From contig DATAAM010000143.1 of assembly GCA_036260075.1 (NCBI GenBank), positions 1-41,978 of the forward strand: a DNA stretch of 41,978 bases. The letters are read 5' to 3'. How positions within the stretch are numbered: position 1 is the first letter of the stretch; each line of letters begins with the position of its first letter. This stretch comes from DATAAM01 sp036260075. GTDB lineage: Bacteria > Actinomycetota > Acidimicrobiia > Acidimicrobiales > JAHWLA01. Made by a program: the position numbers and the translations under genes. The notes under the pieces were generated by a model. It searched no databases. It was not told where the DNA came from and saw only the letters and a program-made list of their open reading frames with translations. Shown piece after piece: positions 31,878 to 39,963 of the stretch.

Positions 31878-31906
31878 CCGTTGCTCTGCCGTTGAGCTAG
31901 AGGCGC
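31835..31906 (-). tRNA. tRNA-Lys (anticodon CUU)
   Basis: 72 nt. Acceptor GCGCCTC pairs with GGGGCGC (one G-U), D arm GCTC/GAGC, anticodon loop CTCTTAA giving anticodon CTT, variable region AGGTT, T arm CTGGG TTCGAAT CCCAG, discriminator A. CCA is not encoded. Its 3' part is the island attachment site. The top base pair of the anticodon stem is mismatched (A-C). Confidence 0.95.
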
Positions 31907-31950
31907 GTGCGGCCGCTCAGGGTAGCGGAGCGCGCCCCGCGGGCGATGCG

Positions 31951-32025
31951 GGTGACCGAGGGGACTTGAACCCCCGACCTCCAGGGCCACAACCTGGCGC
32001 TCTGACCAAACTGAGCTACGGCCAC
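31951..32025 (-). tRNA. tRNA-His (anticodon GUG)
   Basis: Acceptor GTGGCCG pairs with CGGTCAC, D arm GCTC/GAGC, anticodon loop with TTGTGGC giving GTG, T arm CGGGG TTCAAGT CCCCT-type pairing, discriminator C73. The base before the 5' end (32026) is G on this strand, as required for the His identity G-1. CCA is not encoded. Confidence 0.95.
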
Positions 32026-32074
32026 CAAGGGCGTACCAGCATGGCACAGAGGCTTCCGCCGCTCACACGCCGTT

Positions 32075-32704
32075 TCACCACATGGTTGTGGCGTAGCTGT
32101 GGTCGAGCGACTCCTGCACCGCCTCCACCGGCGTCTCCCGTGCCCCCACGTGGTCCCGCAGCATGCAGGCGATGCTCGCCATGCCGGAGCGGTCTGGCCA
32201 CGCCGCCGGGTCCCACACCGAGCCCCGCCGGAAGGCCTTGGCGCAGTGGATGAACGCCGACGTCACCTCCACGCCGATGGCGAGCGCCCGCCGCCGGCCC
32301 CGCACCTCGCACCGGGCCAGCACGTCGTCGTCGCGGACGACCCAGGCCCGGCCCTCCACACGCAGCGTCTCGTCGAGGCCCGGGATCAGGAACAGGAGCC
32401 CCACGCACGGGTTCTCCACGACGTTGCGCAGCGAGTCGAGGCGCCGGTTGCCCGGCAGGTCGGGCACGGCGAGGCGCCGCTCGTCGAGCACGGCCACGAA
32501 CCCGGGCGGCCCGCCCCGGGGTGACACGTCGCAGCGGCCGTCGGCGGCGGCCGTCCCCACCAGGACGAGCGGCGACCGCTCCACGAAGGCCCGGCAGTGC
32601 TCGTCGAGGGCGGAGACCTCCTTGTTCAGCGACAGGGCGCCGGGCTCCGGGACGACCTCTCGCAGCTCCTCCACGCTGCCCACGACGTGCTCGAACGCCC
32701 CCAT
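32075..32704 (-). CDS. Pyridoxamine 5'-phosphate oxidase (PNPOx)-family flavin-binding protein
   Basis: 209 aa from ATG at 32704; the longer frame starts with a Pro/Arg-poor-support stretch. The family pattern is VVPEPGALSLNKEVSALDEH, FVERSPLVLVGTAAADGRCDVSPRGGPPGFV, LPDLPGNRRLDSLRNVVENP and LLFLIPGLDETLRVEGRAWV, as in the mycobacterial MSMEG_1061-type FMN/F420 split-barrel proteins. These are generic oxidoreductases whose substrate is usually unknown. Divergent from the sigma factor gene. Confidence 0.87.
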   Translation of the reverse strand: MGAFEHVVGSVEELREVVPEPGALSLNKEVSALDEHCRAFVERSPLVLVGTAAADGRCDVSPRGGPPGFVAVLDERRLAVPDLPGNRRLDSLRNVVENPCVGLLFLIPGLDETLRVEGRAWVVRDDDVLARCEVRGRRRALAIGVEVTSAFIHCAKAFRRGSVWDPAAWPDRSGMASIACMLRDHVGARETPVEAVQESLDHSYATTMW

Positions 32705-32769
32705 CGGGCCAGCGTGCCCCAACCGGGGAGGGGAGGACAAGCCACTCGGCGGGTATGAGGACTCCGACC

Positions 32770-33843
32770 ATGGCGAACACCAAGACGAAGTCGAACCCCC
32801 TGGACGACCCGGCGGTCGTGGCGCTCCTGCGCCGGGGCGAGCGCCGTGGCTGCGTCGAGCTCTCGCAGGTCCAGGGGCTGGCCGAGCGGGTGGGCCTCGA
32901 CGACGACGAGCTGGGCGACGTCTGCGACGAGATGGTGCGCCGGGGCATCAGCCTCTCCGACGACTGCAGCCGCCAGGGCGCCCAGGACACCGTCCGCTAC
33001 GAGAGCCGTGACCTGGCCGTCGCCACCGGCGACGCCCTGCGCCTCTTCCTCGATGAGATCGGCCGCTACCCCCTCCTCAGCTCCGACGAGGAGATCGAGC
33101 TGGCCAAGCGCATCGAGAAGGGCGACCAGGAGGCGAAGGAGACGATGATCAACGCCAACCTCCGGTTGGTCGTCCACATCGCCAAGCGATACCAGAACCA
33201 GGGCCTCACCCTGCTCGACCTCATCCAAGAGGGCATCTTCGGCCTCATCCGCGCCGTGGAGAAGTTCGACTGGCGCAAGGGCTTCAAGTTCTCCACGTAC
33301 GCCACCTGGTGGATCCGCCAGTCCCTCCAGCGGGCGTTGCAGAAGCAGGCCCGCGAGATCCACCTGCCCGTGCACGTGAGCGAGCGGGCCCGGCGCATCG
33401 AGCGCGCCCGCGACAAGCTCACCAAGTCGCTCGACCGCGACCCCACCGAGGACGAGCTGGCCGATGCCACCGGCCTCACCGCCAAGCAGGTGCGCGAGGT
33501 GCTCGAGGCCGCCCGCGTGGTCGCCAGCATCGACCAGCCGGTCGGCGAGCAGGGGGAGACGTCCCTGGGCGAGTTGCTGCCCGGCGAGGGCGGCGAGTTC
33601 ACCGAGGCCGTGCACCTCGGCCTCCAGGAGGAGGACGTGCGGCGGGCCGTCGCCGCCCTGCCCGAGCCGCAGCGCACGGTGGTGCGCATGCGGTACGGGC
33701 TCGGCACCGAGGAGCCCATGTCGGTGCACCGGGTGGGCCGGGAGCTACGGATGGGCCCGCGCCGGGTGCGCGACCTCGAAGCCGAGGGCCTGGTGCGGCT
33801 GGGGCTCCGCCGCGAGGTCGACGCCCTCGGCGAAGCGGGCTGA
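32770..33843 (+). CDS. RNA polymerase sigma-70 factor, RpoD/HrdB-like
   Basis: 357 aa; ATG at 32770 preferred (GAGGA ten bases upstream) over an in-frame ATG at 32755. An N-terminal region 1.1-like helical part (VVALLRRGERRGCVELSQVQ), region 1.2 (TGDALRLFLDEIGRYPLLSSD), region 2 (NLRLVVHIAKRYQNQGLTLL, KGFKFSTYATWWIRQSLQRA), region 3 (RRIERARDKLTKSLDRDPTE) and region 4 (ALPEPQRTVVRMRYGLGTEE, RVRDLEAEGLVRLGL) are all present. The region 4.2 recognition helix is less canonical than in housekeeping sigma ('HRVGRELRMGPRRVRDLEAE'). This suggests a group-2 alternative sigma factor. Confidence 0.92.
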   Translation: MANTKTKSNPLDDPAVVALLRRGERRGCVELSQVQGLAERVGLDDDELGDVCDEMVRRGISLSDDCSRQGAQDTVRYESRDLAVATGDALRLFLDEIGRYPLLSSDEEIELAKRIEKGDQEAKETMINANLRLVVHIAKRYQNQGLTLLDLIQEGIFGLIRAVEKFDWRKGFKFSTYATWWIRQSLQRALQKQAREIHLPVHVSERARRIERARDKLTKSLDRDPTEDELADATGLTAKQVREVLEAARVVASIDQPVGEQGETSLGELLPGEGGEFTEAVHLGLQEEDVRRAVAALPEPQRTVVRMRYGLGTEEPMSVHRVGRELRMGPRRVRDLEAEGLVRLGLRREVDALGEAG

Positions 33844-33855
33844 TCCGCTCAGCCC
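33837..33855. terminator. Stem-loop between convergent gene ends
   Basis: GGGCTGA (33837-33843) pairs perfectly with TCAGCCC (33849-33855) around a TCCGC loop. It spans the stop codons of the converging sigma factor and NDP-sugar transferase genes. No T-run follows, so it would be a weak or Rho-assisted bidirectional terminator. Confidence 0.5.
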
Positions 33856-34586
33856 ACCCGCACGGTGAGCCCGTCGGCCCGGATGGCGTCGACGAGGCGC
33901 TCGCCCGCCTCCACCACGGCGCCGGGCCAGACCACCGAGCGCACCACCTCCCCCTCCACCCGGGCGCCCCGGCCGATGACGCTGCGGCCCCCGTTGGCGG
34001 CCAGGTTGGCCGCCAGGTAGTCGGCGGGAGTGCCGCAGTCGAAGAACGGGCCTTCTGTGGCGCACAGGTCGAGGTCGCGACCTTTCCAACACCGCTCGTA
34101 GAGCCCGGAGGGGACCGGCTCCAGGCGGGCCACGTCGGACCAGGGGAGGAGGGCGCTGCCCACGTAGCGCCAGGGGCCGAAGTCGCCCCGCCGCTCGTCT
34201 TGCACGACGAGCAGCCTGGGCCGTTCGCCGTCCCAGCCGTCGAGGAGCGCGCCGAGGTCGAAGCGGTGCCAGGCGTCCGAGTTGGCGAGGAGGACCGGCC
34301 GCCCGGCGATCCACTCGCGCAACTGTCCCAACGCCCCTGCCGTGCCCAGGAGCTCGTCCTCGACCGAGAGGTGCACGTCTCGCGCCGCCAGGTGGGCTTC
34401 CATCTGCGCCCGGTCGGCGTGGACGTTGACGGCGACCGCCTCCACCCAGGGGCGCACCCGTTCGATGGCCACGTCGACGAGCGGCACGTCGTTCACCGGG
34501 CACAGCGCCTTGGGGCGGAGGTCGGTGAGCGGGCGCAGGCGGGTGCCCAGCCCGGCGGCCAGCACGACGCCGACCGGCTTCGTCAC
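33849..34586 (-). CDS. NDP-sugar nucleotidyltransferase (GlmU/RfbA-type)
   Basis: 245 aa, GTG at 34586 overlapping the upstream stop (GTGA). VGVVLAAGLGTRLRPLTDLRPKALCPVNDVP is the signature of nucleotidyl-transferases forming NDP-sugars from sugar-1-phosphate. ELLGTAGALGQLREW, VLLANSDAWHRF and GPFFDCGTPADYLAANLAAN continue it, with a short left-handed helix-like tail (VIGRGARVEGEVVRSVVWPG). Substrate not determined. Co-transcribed with the nucleotidyltransferase-fold gene before it. Confidence 0.87.
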   Translation of the reverse strand: MTKPVGVVLAAGLGTRLRPLTDLRPKALCPVNDVPLVDVAIERVRPWVEAVAVNVHADRAQMEAHLAARDVHLSVEDELLGTAGALGQLREWIAGRPVLLANSDAWHRFDLGALLDGWDGERPRLLVVQDERRGDFGPWRYVGSALLPWSDVARLEPVPSGLYERCWKGRDLDLCATEGPFFDCGTPADYLAANLAANGGRSVIGRGARVEGEVVRSVVWPGAVVEAGERLVDAIRADGLTVRVG

Positions 34587-35122
34587 CCTGGAGCGACGCC
34601 CAGCTCGCGGGCCAGGTGCAGGAACGCACGGGCGTACGGCGAGGCCGACGTGCGGGCCTCCACCTCGGCCCAGTCGACCTGCTCCCGCAGCGCCCGCGCC
34701 ATCTCCAACAGCCCTTCGAAGCCCAGGCTGTGCTCGGTCGACGCGAGCAGCTTGGAGGCGACGACGTCGGTGGCGGTGGCGACCGGCATGGGCATGCCGT
34801 CCACCGACAGTTCCTCGGCCCGCGCCAGCAGGGCGTCGTCCACCTCACCCCCCGCGGGCGCGTAGATCAGGTCGACGAGGGTGTCGCCGTCCCAGGCCTT
34901 GACCAGCCAGCCTTCCGGCGGTCGCTCCGGGCGCAGGCCGGCGGCGACCACGGCGTCGAGGGCGCGCTCGGCGTCCTCGGGCCGGATGAGGAGGTCGACG
35001 TCGTGCGAGTCGACGGGCCCGCCCCGCGCCCAGCACGCGAAGCCGCCCCCGACGGCGAACGGTACGCCCGCGTCGCGCAGGGCGGCGGCCGCCTTCTTGA
35101 GGCTCGGGAGCAGTTCGGGCAC
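34583..35122 (-). CDS. Nucleotidyltransferase-fold protein (DUF/AbiEii-like)
   Basis: 179 aa, GTG at 35122. AVGGGFACWARGGPVDSHDVDLLI carries the GG...S.DxDL motif of minimal nucleotidyltransferases, and TATDVVASKLLASTEHSLGFEGLL is a common C-terminal element of the family. A hydrophobic GDTLVDLIYAP strand supplies the third acid. It could modify a small molecule or be a toxin-like/MNT domain; no antitoxin partner is adjacent. It forms an operon with the NDP-sugar transferase. Broad family only. Confidence 0.78.
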   Translation of the reverse strand: MPELLPSLKKAAAALRDAGVPFAVGGGFACWARGGPVDSHDVDLLIRPEDAERALDAVVAAGLRPERPPEGWLVKAWDGDTLVDLIYAPAGGEVDDALLARAEELSVDGMPMPVATATDVVASKLLASTEHSLGFEGLLEMARALREQVDWAEVEARTSASPYARAFLHLARELGVAPG

Positions 35123-35126
35123 GTCG

Positions 35127-35408
35127 TCAGGATCGCACGAGACGGGCGATGGCCGCGGACGCCTCGGCCACCTTCGCCTCGGCGTCGCCCCCGCCTGCGG
35201 CCAAGGCGTCGGCCACGCAGTGCGAGAGGTGCTCGTCGAGGAGCTCCACCGCCACGGCCTGGAGGGCCTTCGTCACGGCCGACACCTGGTCGAGGATCTC
35301 GATGCAGTACTTGTCTTCCTCGACCATGCGCTGGAGGCCGCGCACCTGCCCCTCGATCCGGCGCAGCCGCTTCTGCACGGCGTCCTTCTTGGCGGTGTAC
35401 CCCTGCAT
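35127..35408 (-). CDS. CsoR/RcnR-family metal-sensing repressor
   Basis: 93 aa, ATG at 35408; the longer upstream frame lies in the sensor gene. KRLRRIEGQVRGLQRMVEED is the family's DNA-binding helix. CIEIL (C near 40), HLSHC (H and C near 65-69) supply the Cys-His-Cys metal site of copper sensors such as CsoR. The protein is a four-helix tetramer that releases DNA when the metal binds. An operator-like sequence lies just before the gene. Copper is the default guess; Ni, Co or sulfide/formaldehyde sensing occurs in relatives. Confidence 0.9.
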   Translation of the reverse strand: MQGYTAKKDAVQKRLRRIEGQVRGLQRMVEEDKYCIEILDQVSAVTKALQAVAVELLDEHLSHCVADALAAGGGDAEAKVAEASAAIARLVRS

Positions 35409-35418
35409 GCCTCGCAGG

Positions 35419-35435
35419 ATACCCCTATCCCGTAT
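35419..35435 (-). promoter_or_regulatory. Candidate CsoR/FrmR-type operator
   Basis: On the minus strand the sequence is ATACGGGATAGGGGTAT: an ATAC...GTAT inverted pair around G-runs, as in operators of CsoR-family repressors. It ends 11 bp before the csoR-like ATG, so autoregulation is plausible. It overlaps the last codons of the upstream sensor gene (ends 35425). Confidence 0.5.
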
Positions 35436-38190
35436 GGCGGGTGCACAGCTCGAACCACACGCGCTTGCCGTCCGCCACGGGGAGGACGCCCCACCGGTCG
35501 GTGAGGGCGGCAACCAGGCGCAGGCCGCGCCCGGTGCCCGCGTCGAGCTCGTGGGACAACGGCCGGGGCGGGTCCTCCATGCGATCACCCACCTCGACGC
35601 GCAGCACGCCGTCCTCGAACGCCACCTCCAGCTCGACCTCGCCGTCGCCCGTGTGCAGGACGGCGTTGGTGACCAGCTCCGAGAGCGGGACCAGAGCATC
35701 GTCGACGTCCACGCCCCACTCCTCCCCCAACTGCCGGAGCGCCCATCGGGCCTCGGCCGCCGCGGCGAGGTCGTGCGGCAGGGTGCGGCGTGCCCGGAGC
35801 CCGGCCTTCGGCGGGGTGCCATCGGGTCCGGGCTCGGGCAACGCGGGCGTGGTCCGCCCGACGGACGGCGGTGTGACCTCGCAGGCGACGTAGGACGACG
35901 GTCCCCGCTGCCCGCGCAGCTGGGCAGCCGTCTCCTCGCAGAACCACCGCTGGAACCGACGCAACTCGTCCCTGGGAGGCACCGTGAGCAGGCGTCCCTT
36001 GGCCGAGAACTCCTCGATCTCGTCGAGCAGGGCGACGAACTGCTCGGCGATCATGGCCGCCACGCGCGGCAGGGCCAGGTGCAGGTCGACCGTCGAACGA
36101 CCTTCTCGCAGGGCCGCCTCCGCCTGGTGCCGGGTCTCGTCGCGGGAGCCGGCCCAGTAGGAGAGGATGCGGTCCACGAGCACGAGGAGGCGGTGGGGGT
36201 AGGCGACGCCGGTGACGCCCTGGCGGGCGCCCAGGCGGACGAGCTCGAGCTCCCGCAGCAGCTCGTCGAGGTACTCGCTCGACTGCACCACGACGAGCGA
36301 CGGCACATCGCGCAGCTCGACTTCCACGATCTCGAAGGGTTGCGGCACGGACAGCACGACGATGGCCAGGTCGTCGCGGGGCGAGCCCTCTTCGAAAGCG
36401 TCGACGGCGTCGACGACTGCCGCCGCGGTGGCTGCCGCGTTCGCGCCCACCAAGCTGCGCAGCGTCTGCTCCAGGAGCTGCGGCGCGAACTCGCCCGCCG
36501 GCGAGCGGGCTTCGAGCAGCCCGTCGGTGAACAGCACGAGCGTGTCACCGGGGTGGAGGACGACGGTGTCGGTGGTCCAGCAGGAGTCGGCGAACAGGCC
36601 CACGGCCGGACCGGGCGTGCCCACGCCGACGACCTCGCCTTCGGCGACGCGGCGGACGGGCAGCGGGTGGCCGCCCGACGCCATCGTCACCCGCACGTCC
36701 CCGCCGAGCGGCTCGACCGTGGCGTAGAGGAGCGTGGCGAAGCGCTCGCCCACGCCAGCCGCCAGCACCGCCTCGTTGCACCGGGACAGCACCTCGGCAG
36801 GCCGGGAGTCGACGGTGGCGACGGCGCGCGCCGTATAGCGGACCAGCGAGGTGAGGGCGGCGGCGTCCACTCCCTTGCCGGCCACGTCGCCGATGACGAC
36901 ACCCCAGCGGGCGGTGCAGTGTTCGCCGGGCGCCACGGGGAAGACGTCGTAGAAGTCGCCACCGACGATGCCGCCGCCGACGGGCCGGTAGTACACGGCC
37001 ACGTCGAGACCGTCGACGTGGGGGACGGCTCCGGGCAGCAGGGACTGCTGGAGCGTCTCGGCCATGCGGCCCAGGCGCCGGTGGGAGAGCGCGTTGTCGA
37101 TGGCGACGGCGGCGCGGGCGGCCACGTCCTCGACGAACGACAGGTCGGCGTGGCCGAGGCGGCGGCCCGTGGCCCAGCACGTGGCCAGGAGCAGGGTGCC
37201 GAGCTTGCGCCCCTCGACCTGGAGCGACACGAGGATCACCGAGCGGTTGTCGAGGGCGTGCAGGAGCTCGAGGTGCTCCTCGTCCTCGGCGACCTCGGCC
37301 CAGATCTCCTTCGGGGTGTCGGGGGACACCAAGGGCTCCCCGGTGCGCGCCGTGTGCAGCATGTGCTCGTCGACGGCGACGTCGCCTGTCCGGGCCGACA
37401 ACGTGCGCATCGCCTCCTCGCCCCTCGGGTCGACGTGGGAGAGGGCGACCAGGCGGAGGCCGTCGTTGTCGAGCAGGTGCAGCGCCGCGCTGTCGGCCAC
37501 CTTGGGCACGGCCAGCCGCACCACTCGCCGCAGCGTGGTCTCCAGGTCGAGCGAGGTCGCCAGCTCGCGGCTGGCGTCGGCGAGGAACGCCTGGCGTTCG
37601 GCTGCTACCCGCGCCGCCTCGTACAGGCGGGCGCGCTCGATGGCCTGGGCGCAGTGGTCGCCGAGGGTCTGGAGGAAAGCCAGCTCGTCGTCGTCGAACC
37701 GGCGGGGCTCGGGCCAGCCCACGGTGAAGGCGCCCAAGGGCGAGTCGGCTGTGGTGAACAGCGGGATGACGACGAAGGCCCGGTCGGTGGCGGGCAGGCC
37801 GGCGAGCAGGGGGTACTTGGCGTCGCGATCGTCCAGGGACTCCAGGACCACGATCTGCCGCCGCCGGATGGCGTCGGCGGCGGGCACGGGTGCCGAGGCG
37901 GGGAAGGAGTGCCAGTCCTCGCTGACCTGGCGGCGGTAGCCCACCTCGTGGACCAGCTCGAACGACTCCCCGGACTCGTCGAGCAGGCACAGGGACCCGG
38001 TGTGCCCACCGATGGCGGCGGCGCCTTCCCGCACCACGATCTCCGCCAGCTCGGCGGGGCTGCGCAGCGGGCCGAGACCGGACGTGACCCGTTGCAGGCT
38101 CGCCAACCGTTCCTCGACCGTCGATCGGTCGTGCCCGCCTCCCAAGGCCCCGGTCCTCCTTGCCCTGGCGGCCGTCCGCCGTGCCGCCAC
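35425..38190 (-). CDS. Sensor fusion: two GAF domains, SpoIIE/RsbU phosphatase, helical domain, RsbW-like HATPase
   Basis: 921 aa from GTG at 38190 (start uncertain; no Shine-Dalgarno seen). GAF 1 ~45-185 (HTGSLCLLDESGESFELV), GAF 2 ~205-370 (DSAALHLLDNDGLRLVALSH), PP2C/SpoIIE phosphatase ~380-600 (GGDFYDVF, GDVAGKGVDAAALTSL, ASGGHPLP, LVLFTDGLLEA, RDDLAIVVL), a helical domain ~610-760 without known name, and a C-terminal HATPase_c ~790-915 (LVPLSELVTNAVLHTGD, TGRGLRLVAALTDRWG) resembling anti-sigma kinases RsbW. This links stress or ligand sensing to phosphatase and kinase action in a partner-switching cascade, likely controlling a sigma factor through an anti-anti-sigma factor. None of those partners is encoded in the window. 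Confidence 0.9.
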   Translation of the reverse strand: MAARRTAARARRTGALGGGHDRSTVEERLASLQRVTSGLGPLRSPAELAEIVVREGAAAIGGHTGSLCLLDESGESFELVHEVGYRRQVSEDWHSFPASAPVPAADAIRRRQIVVLESLDDRDAKYPLLAGLPATDRAFVVIPLFTTADSPLGAFTVGWPEPRRFDDDELAFLQTLGDHCAQAIERARLYEAARVAAERQAFLADASRELATSLDLETTLRRVVRLAVPKVADSAALHLLDNDGLRLVALSHVDPRGEEAMRTLSARTGDVAVDEHMLHTARTGEPLVSPDTPKEIWAEVAEDEEHLELLHALDNRSVILVSLQVEGRKLGTLLLATCWATGRRLGHADLSFVEDVAARAAVAIDNALSHRRLGRMAETLQQSLLPGAVPHVDGLDVAVYYRPVGGGIVGGDFYDVFPVAPGEHCTARWGVVIGDVAGKGVDAAALTSLVRYTARAVATVDSRPAEVLSRCNEAVLAAGVGERFATLLYATVEPLGGDVRVTMASGGHPLPVRRVAEGEVVGVGTPGPAVGLFADSCWTTDTVVLHPGDTLVLFTDGLLEARSPAGEFAPQLLEQTLRSLVGANAAATAAAVVDAVDAFEEGSPRDDLAIVVLSVPQPFEIVEVELRDVPSLVVVQSSEYLDELLRELELVRLGARQGVTGVAYPHRLLVLVDRILSYWAGSRDETRHQAEAALREGRSTVDLHLALPRVAAMIAEQFVALLDEIEEFSAKGRLLTVPPRDELRRFQRWFCEETAAQLRGQRGPSSYVACEVTPPSVGRTTPALPEPGPDGTPPKAGLRARRTLPHDLAAAAEARWALRQLGEEWGVDVDDALVPLSELVTNAVLHTGDGEVELEVAFEDGVLRVEVGDRMEDPPRPLSHELDAGTGRGLRLVAALTDRWGVLPVADGKRVWFELCTRHTG

Positions 38191-38232
38191 TCGAAGTGTA
38201 CGGCTCGGGGAGTGGGCGCGGAAAGAGTGTCG

Positions 38233-38661
38233 TCAGGCGAGGCCGGCGTGGTCGCGTACGTCGAGGAGCACCCGTGAGCGGTCGCCCCGGACGTCGACCC
38301 GCTCGCCGTCGGGGCCGACGGTGACGAGGAACTCGACGAGGGCGTCCTCCTCGGCCCAGCGGGCCACCATGCCCTCCACGGCATCGGCGAACCACGGCGG
38401 GCCCGCAGGCTCCACCGAGAGGGTGAACGGGGTCCCCGGGGCCAGGGTGCACATCGCCGGGTGGCAGGCCCCGGCGACGCAGTCGAGGACGAGGCCGTCG
38501 TCGCGTCGGCCGACGAAGAGGATGCGGCCCCGGATGCGCTCTGTGCGGGGCTGGGGCCGGGACACGGTGGCGGCGAGCTGCGGCACCGAGCCCGCGGGCA
38601 GGGCAGCCGCCAGGAGCACCATCACCGTGAACGCCGTGAAGGCGATCAGCAGGAAGGACAT
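38233..38661 (-). CDS. Single-TM hypothetical protein
   Basis: 142 aa, ATG at 38661 with GGAG upstream (an in-frame start at 38682 adds 7 residues). One membrane helix at ~1-25 (MSFLLIAFTAFTVMVLLAAAL) is followed by a beta-rich soluble domain with two cysteines (LDCVAGACHPAMC). DALVEFLVTVGPDGERVDVR follows. Upstream of and in the same direction as the sensor fusion. No family recognised. Confidence 0.75.
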   Translation of the reverse strand: MSFLLIAFTAFTVMVLLAAALPAGSVPQLAATVSRPQPRTERIRGRILFVGRRDDGLVLDCVAGACHPAMCTLAPGTPFTLSVEPAGPPWFADAVEGMVARWAEEDALVEFLVTVGPDGERVDVRGDRSRVLLDVRDHAGLA

Positions 38662-38793
38662 GGCTCCGGCCTCATGAGCCACCGGTACCCAGGGGGAGTG
38701 CCGTCGTCACCTGTCCGGTGGAACCTTGGTCCTCCTGGGGCCGCTCGGCAGAGATTTCGTGCAACGGATGGCCCGCTCGTGCGTAATGACAGT

Positions 38794-38814
38794 CGACAGT
38801 CGACGTGTCGACGA
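38794..38814. repeat. Three GTCGAC palindromes upstream of secreted-protein gene
   Basis: GTCGAC at 38794-38799, 38801-38806 and 38809-38814 lies within 21 bp just upstream of the Shine-Dalgarno of the 38827 gene. It may be an operator. Such G/C palindromes also occur by chance. Confidence 0.35.
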
Positions 38815-38826
38815 GGGGGGAGCGAG

Positions 38827-39435
38827 ATGAAACGCCGGAGCTCGTTGCTGTCGGCCGCCATGGTGGTTGTGGCGACCCTGACCTCGTTCGGCCCGGCTCG
38901 ACCGGCCTCGGCCGATGCCTGCGTGGGGACAGCCCTCGTCACGGTGGGAGCGCCTGGGCTGGTGTATCCACTGACCCCCGCACTCTCCGGGACGACCCTG
39001 ACGATCCAGGGCGACAGGCCGCTTGCCTGGGGCTTCGGCACCGCTTTCGGGACGTGCGCTCCGAGCTTCGTGCCGCCGTCGGGGGCAGGCTTGTTGCAGG
39101 GTTACTGTGGCCACGCCACAGGATGGGCCGTCGACAACTCGGGCCACGGGTTCGTGTTCACGAGCGTCGGGAGCCTTCTGGTGCTGGCAGGCCCAAGCAA
39201 AGGCATCGGCCAGTGGCTTCCGAACCCGCCGTCGGGCGAGAGTTGCATCACCGGCGCCTTATCGTTCGTGTTCACCTTCGCGATGTCGCGGGACCACTGC
39301 CTCGTCTCCCACACCGTCGGTGCCTTCCCGTCGACGCCATTCGTGGCGCGGTCGGTGTTATCCGCGAGGGTCGTCGTGGAGCAGCAGGGCGTGGGCGTGT
39401 ACCTGCACCCCTGTGTCGGGATCCCCTTACCGTGA
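38827..39435 (+). CDS. Secreted hypothetical protein 1 with signal peptide
   Basis: 202 aa, ATG at 38827 with GGGGGGAGCGAG upstream; the longer frame is unsupported. Signal peptide of ~33 residues (MKRRSSLLSAAMVVVATLTS, SFGPARPASADA) with signal-peptidase-like ASADA. Mature protein has several cysteines (DACVGTALV, TCAPSFVP, GYCGHATGW, ESCITGALSF, HCLVSHT, HPCVGIPL) likely in disulfides, and a beta-rich composition. Neighbour of a second secreted protein of similar flavour; possibly an extracellular pair. No family recognised. Confidence 0.82.
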   Translation: MKRRSSLLSAAMVVVATLTSFGPARPASADACVGTALVTVGAPGLVYPLTPALSGTTLTIQGDRPLAWGFGTAFGTCAPSFVPPSGAGLLQGYCGHATGWAVDNSGHGFVFTSVGSLLVLAGPSKGIGQWLPNPPSGESCITGALSFVFTFAMSRDHCLVSHTVGAFPSTPFVARSVLSARVVVEQQGVGVYLHPCVGIPLP

Positions 39436-39465
39436 CCGCACCGATCCTCCAAGGAGGCTGTTGAC

Positions 39466-39963
39466 ATGCCGGCGTCCCTGTCGCCTCCAGTCGTCCGGAG
39501 CCTCGCCGTGGCCGTCCTGGTCGCTGTCATCGGCCTCACCTTCGTCCCCTCGCCACTTCGGGCAGCCACCGTCAGCGGGGACGGTTGCATCGAGACGAAC
39601 ACGTACACCTTCGACCCGCCGCTGACACCGATGACCGAGGTGGGGACGGTGACGATGACGTACGACGTCACATGCATCGCCTGGAGCGCGACGCCGTCGC
39701 CTTTCTCGGCGGGGGCGACAGAGGCCGGCGCCAGTGGGAGCGGGACGTTCGACTACATCGGGAACTGTGGCGTTGCCCTCCTGACCGGCGCGTTCGTTCA
39801 TGCCGTGCTCGGTGGCTCGGTCGTGGTGGCCCTGAACGCGTCGACCGCACCAGGCGTGTCGAGGAAGGTGGTCGTGCTGCAGCCGAGCAACCCGTGCACC
39901 GATACGGGCGGGCAGGTGAGCGGTACGGGATCCGGTCCCGCATGGTCCGCCGGCCTCTCGTGA
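39466..39963 (+). CDS. Secreted hypothetical protein 2 with signal peptide
   Basis: 165 aa, ATG at 39466 with AAGGAGG upstream, 30 bp after the previous stop, likely one operon. Signal peptide up to LRAAT (~residue 35). The mature part is Ser/Thr/Gly-rich and beta-like with cysteines at GDGCIETNTYTFDPPL, DVTCIAWSAT, IGNCGVALL and NPCTDTGG. The composition (PLTPMTEVGTVTMTYDVTC) parallels its partner's 'TLVTVGAPGLVYPLTPALSG' without clear homology. Function unknown. Confidence 0.8.
   Translation: MPASLSPPVVRSLAVAVLVAVIGLTFVPSPLRAATVSGDGCIETNTYTFDPPLTPMTEVGTVTMTYDVTCIAWSATPSPFSAGATEAGASGSGTFDYIGNCGVALLTGAFVHAVLGGSVVVALNASTAPGVSRKVVVLQPSNPCTDTGGQVSGTGSGPAWSAGLS

Noticed and set aside
33849..35122. 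Two nucleotidyltransferase genes as a possible toxin-antitoxin or CBASS-like pair
   Set aside because: The second is a clear NDP-sugar transferase and no HEPN or antitoxin partner is present, so it is more likely metabolic.
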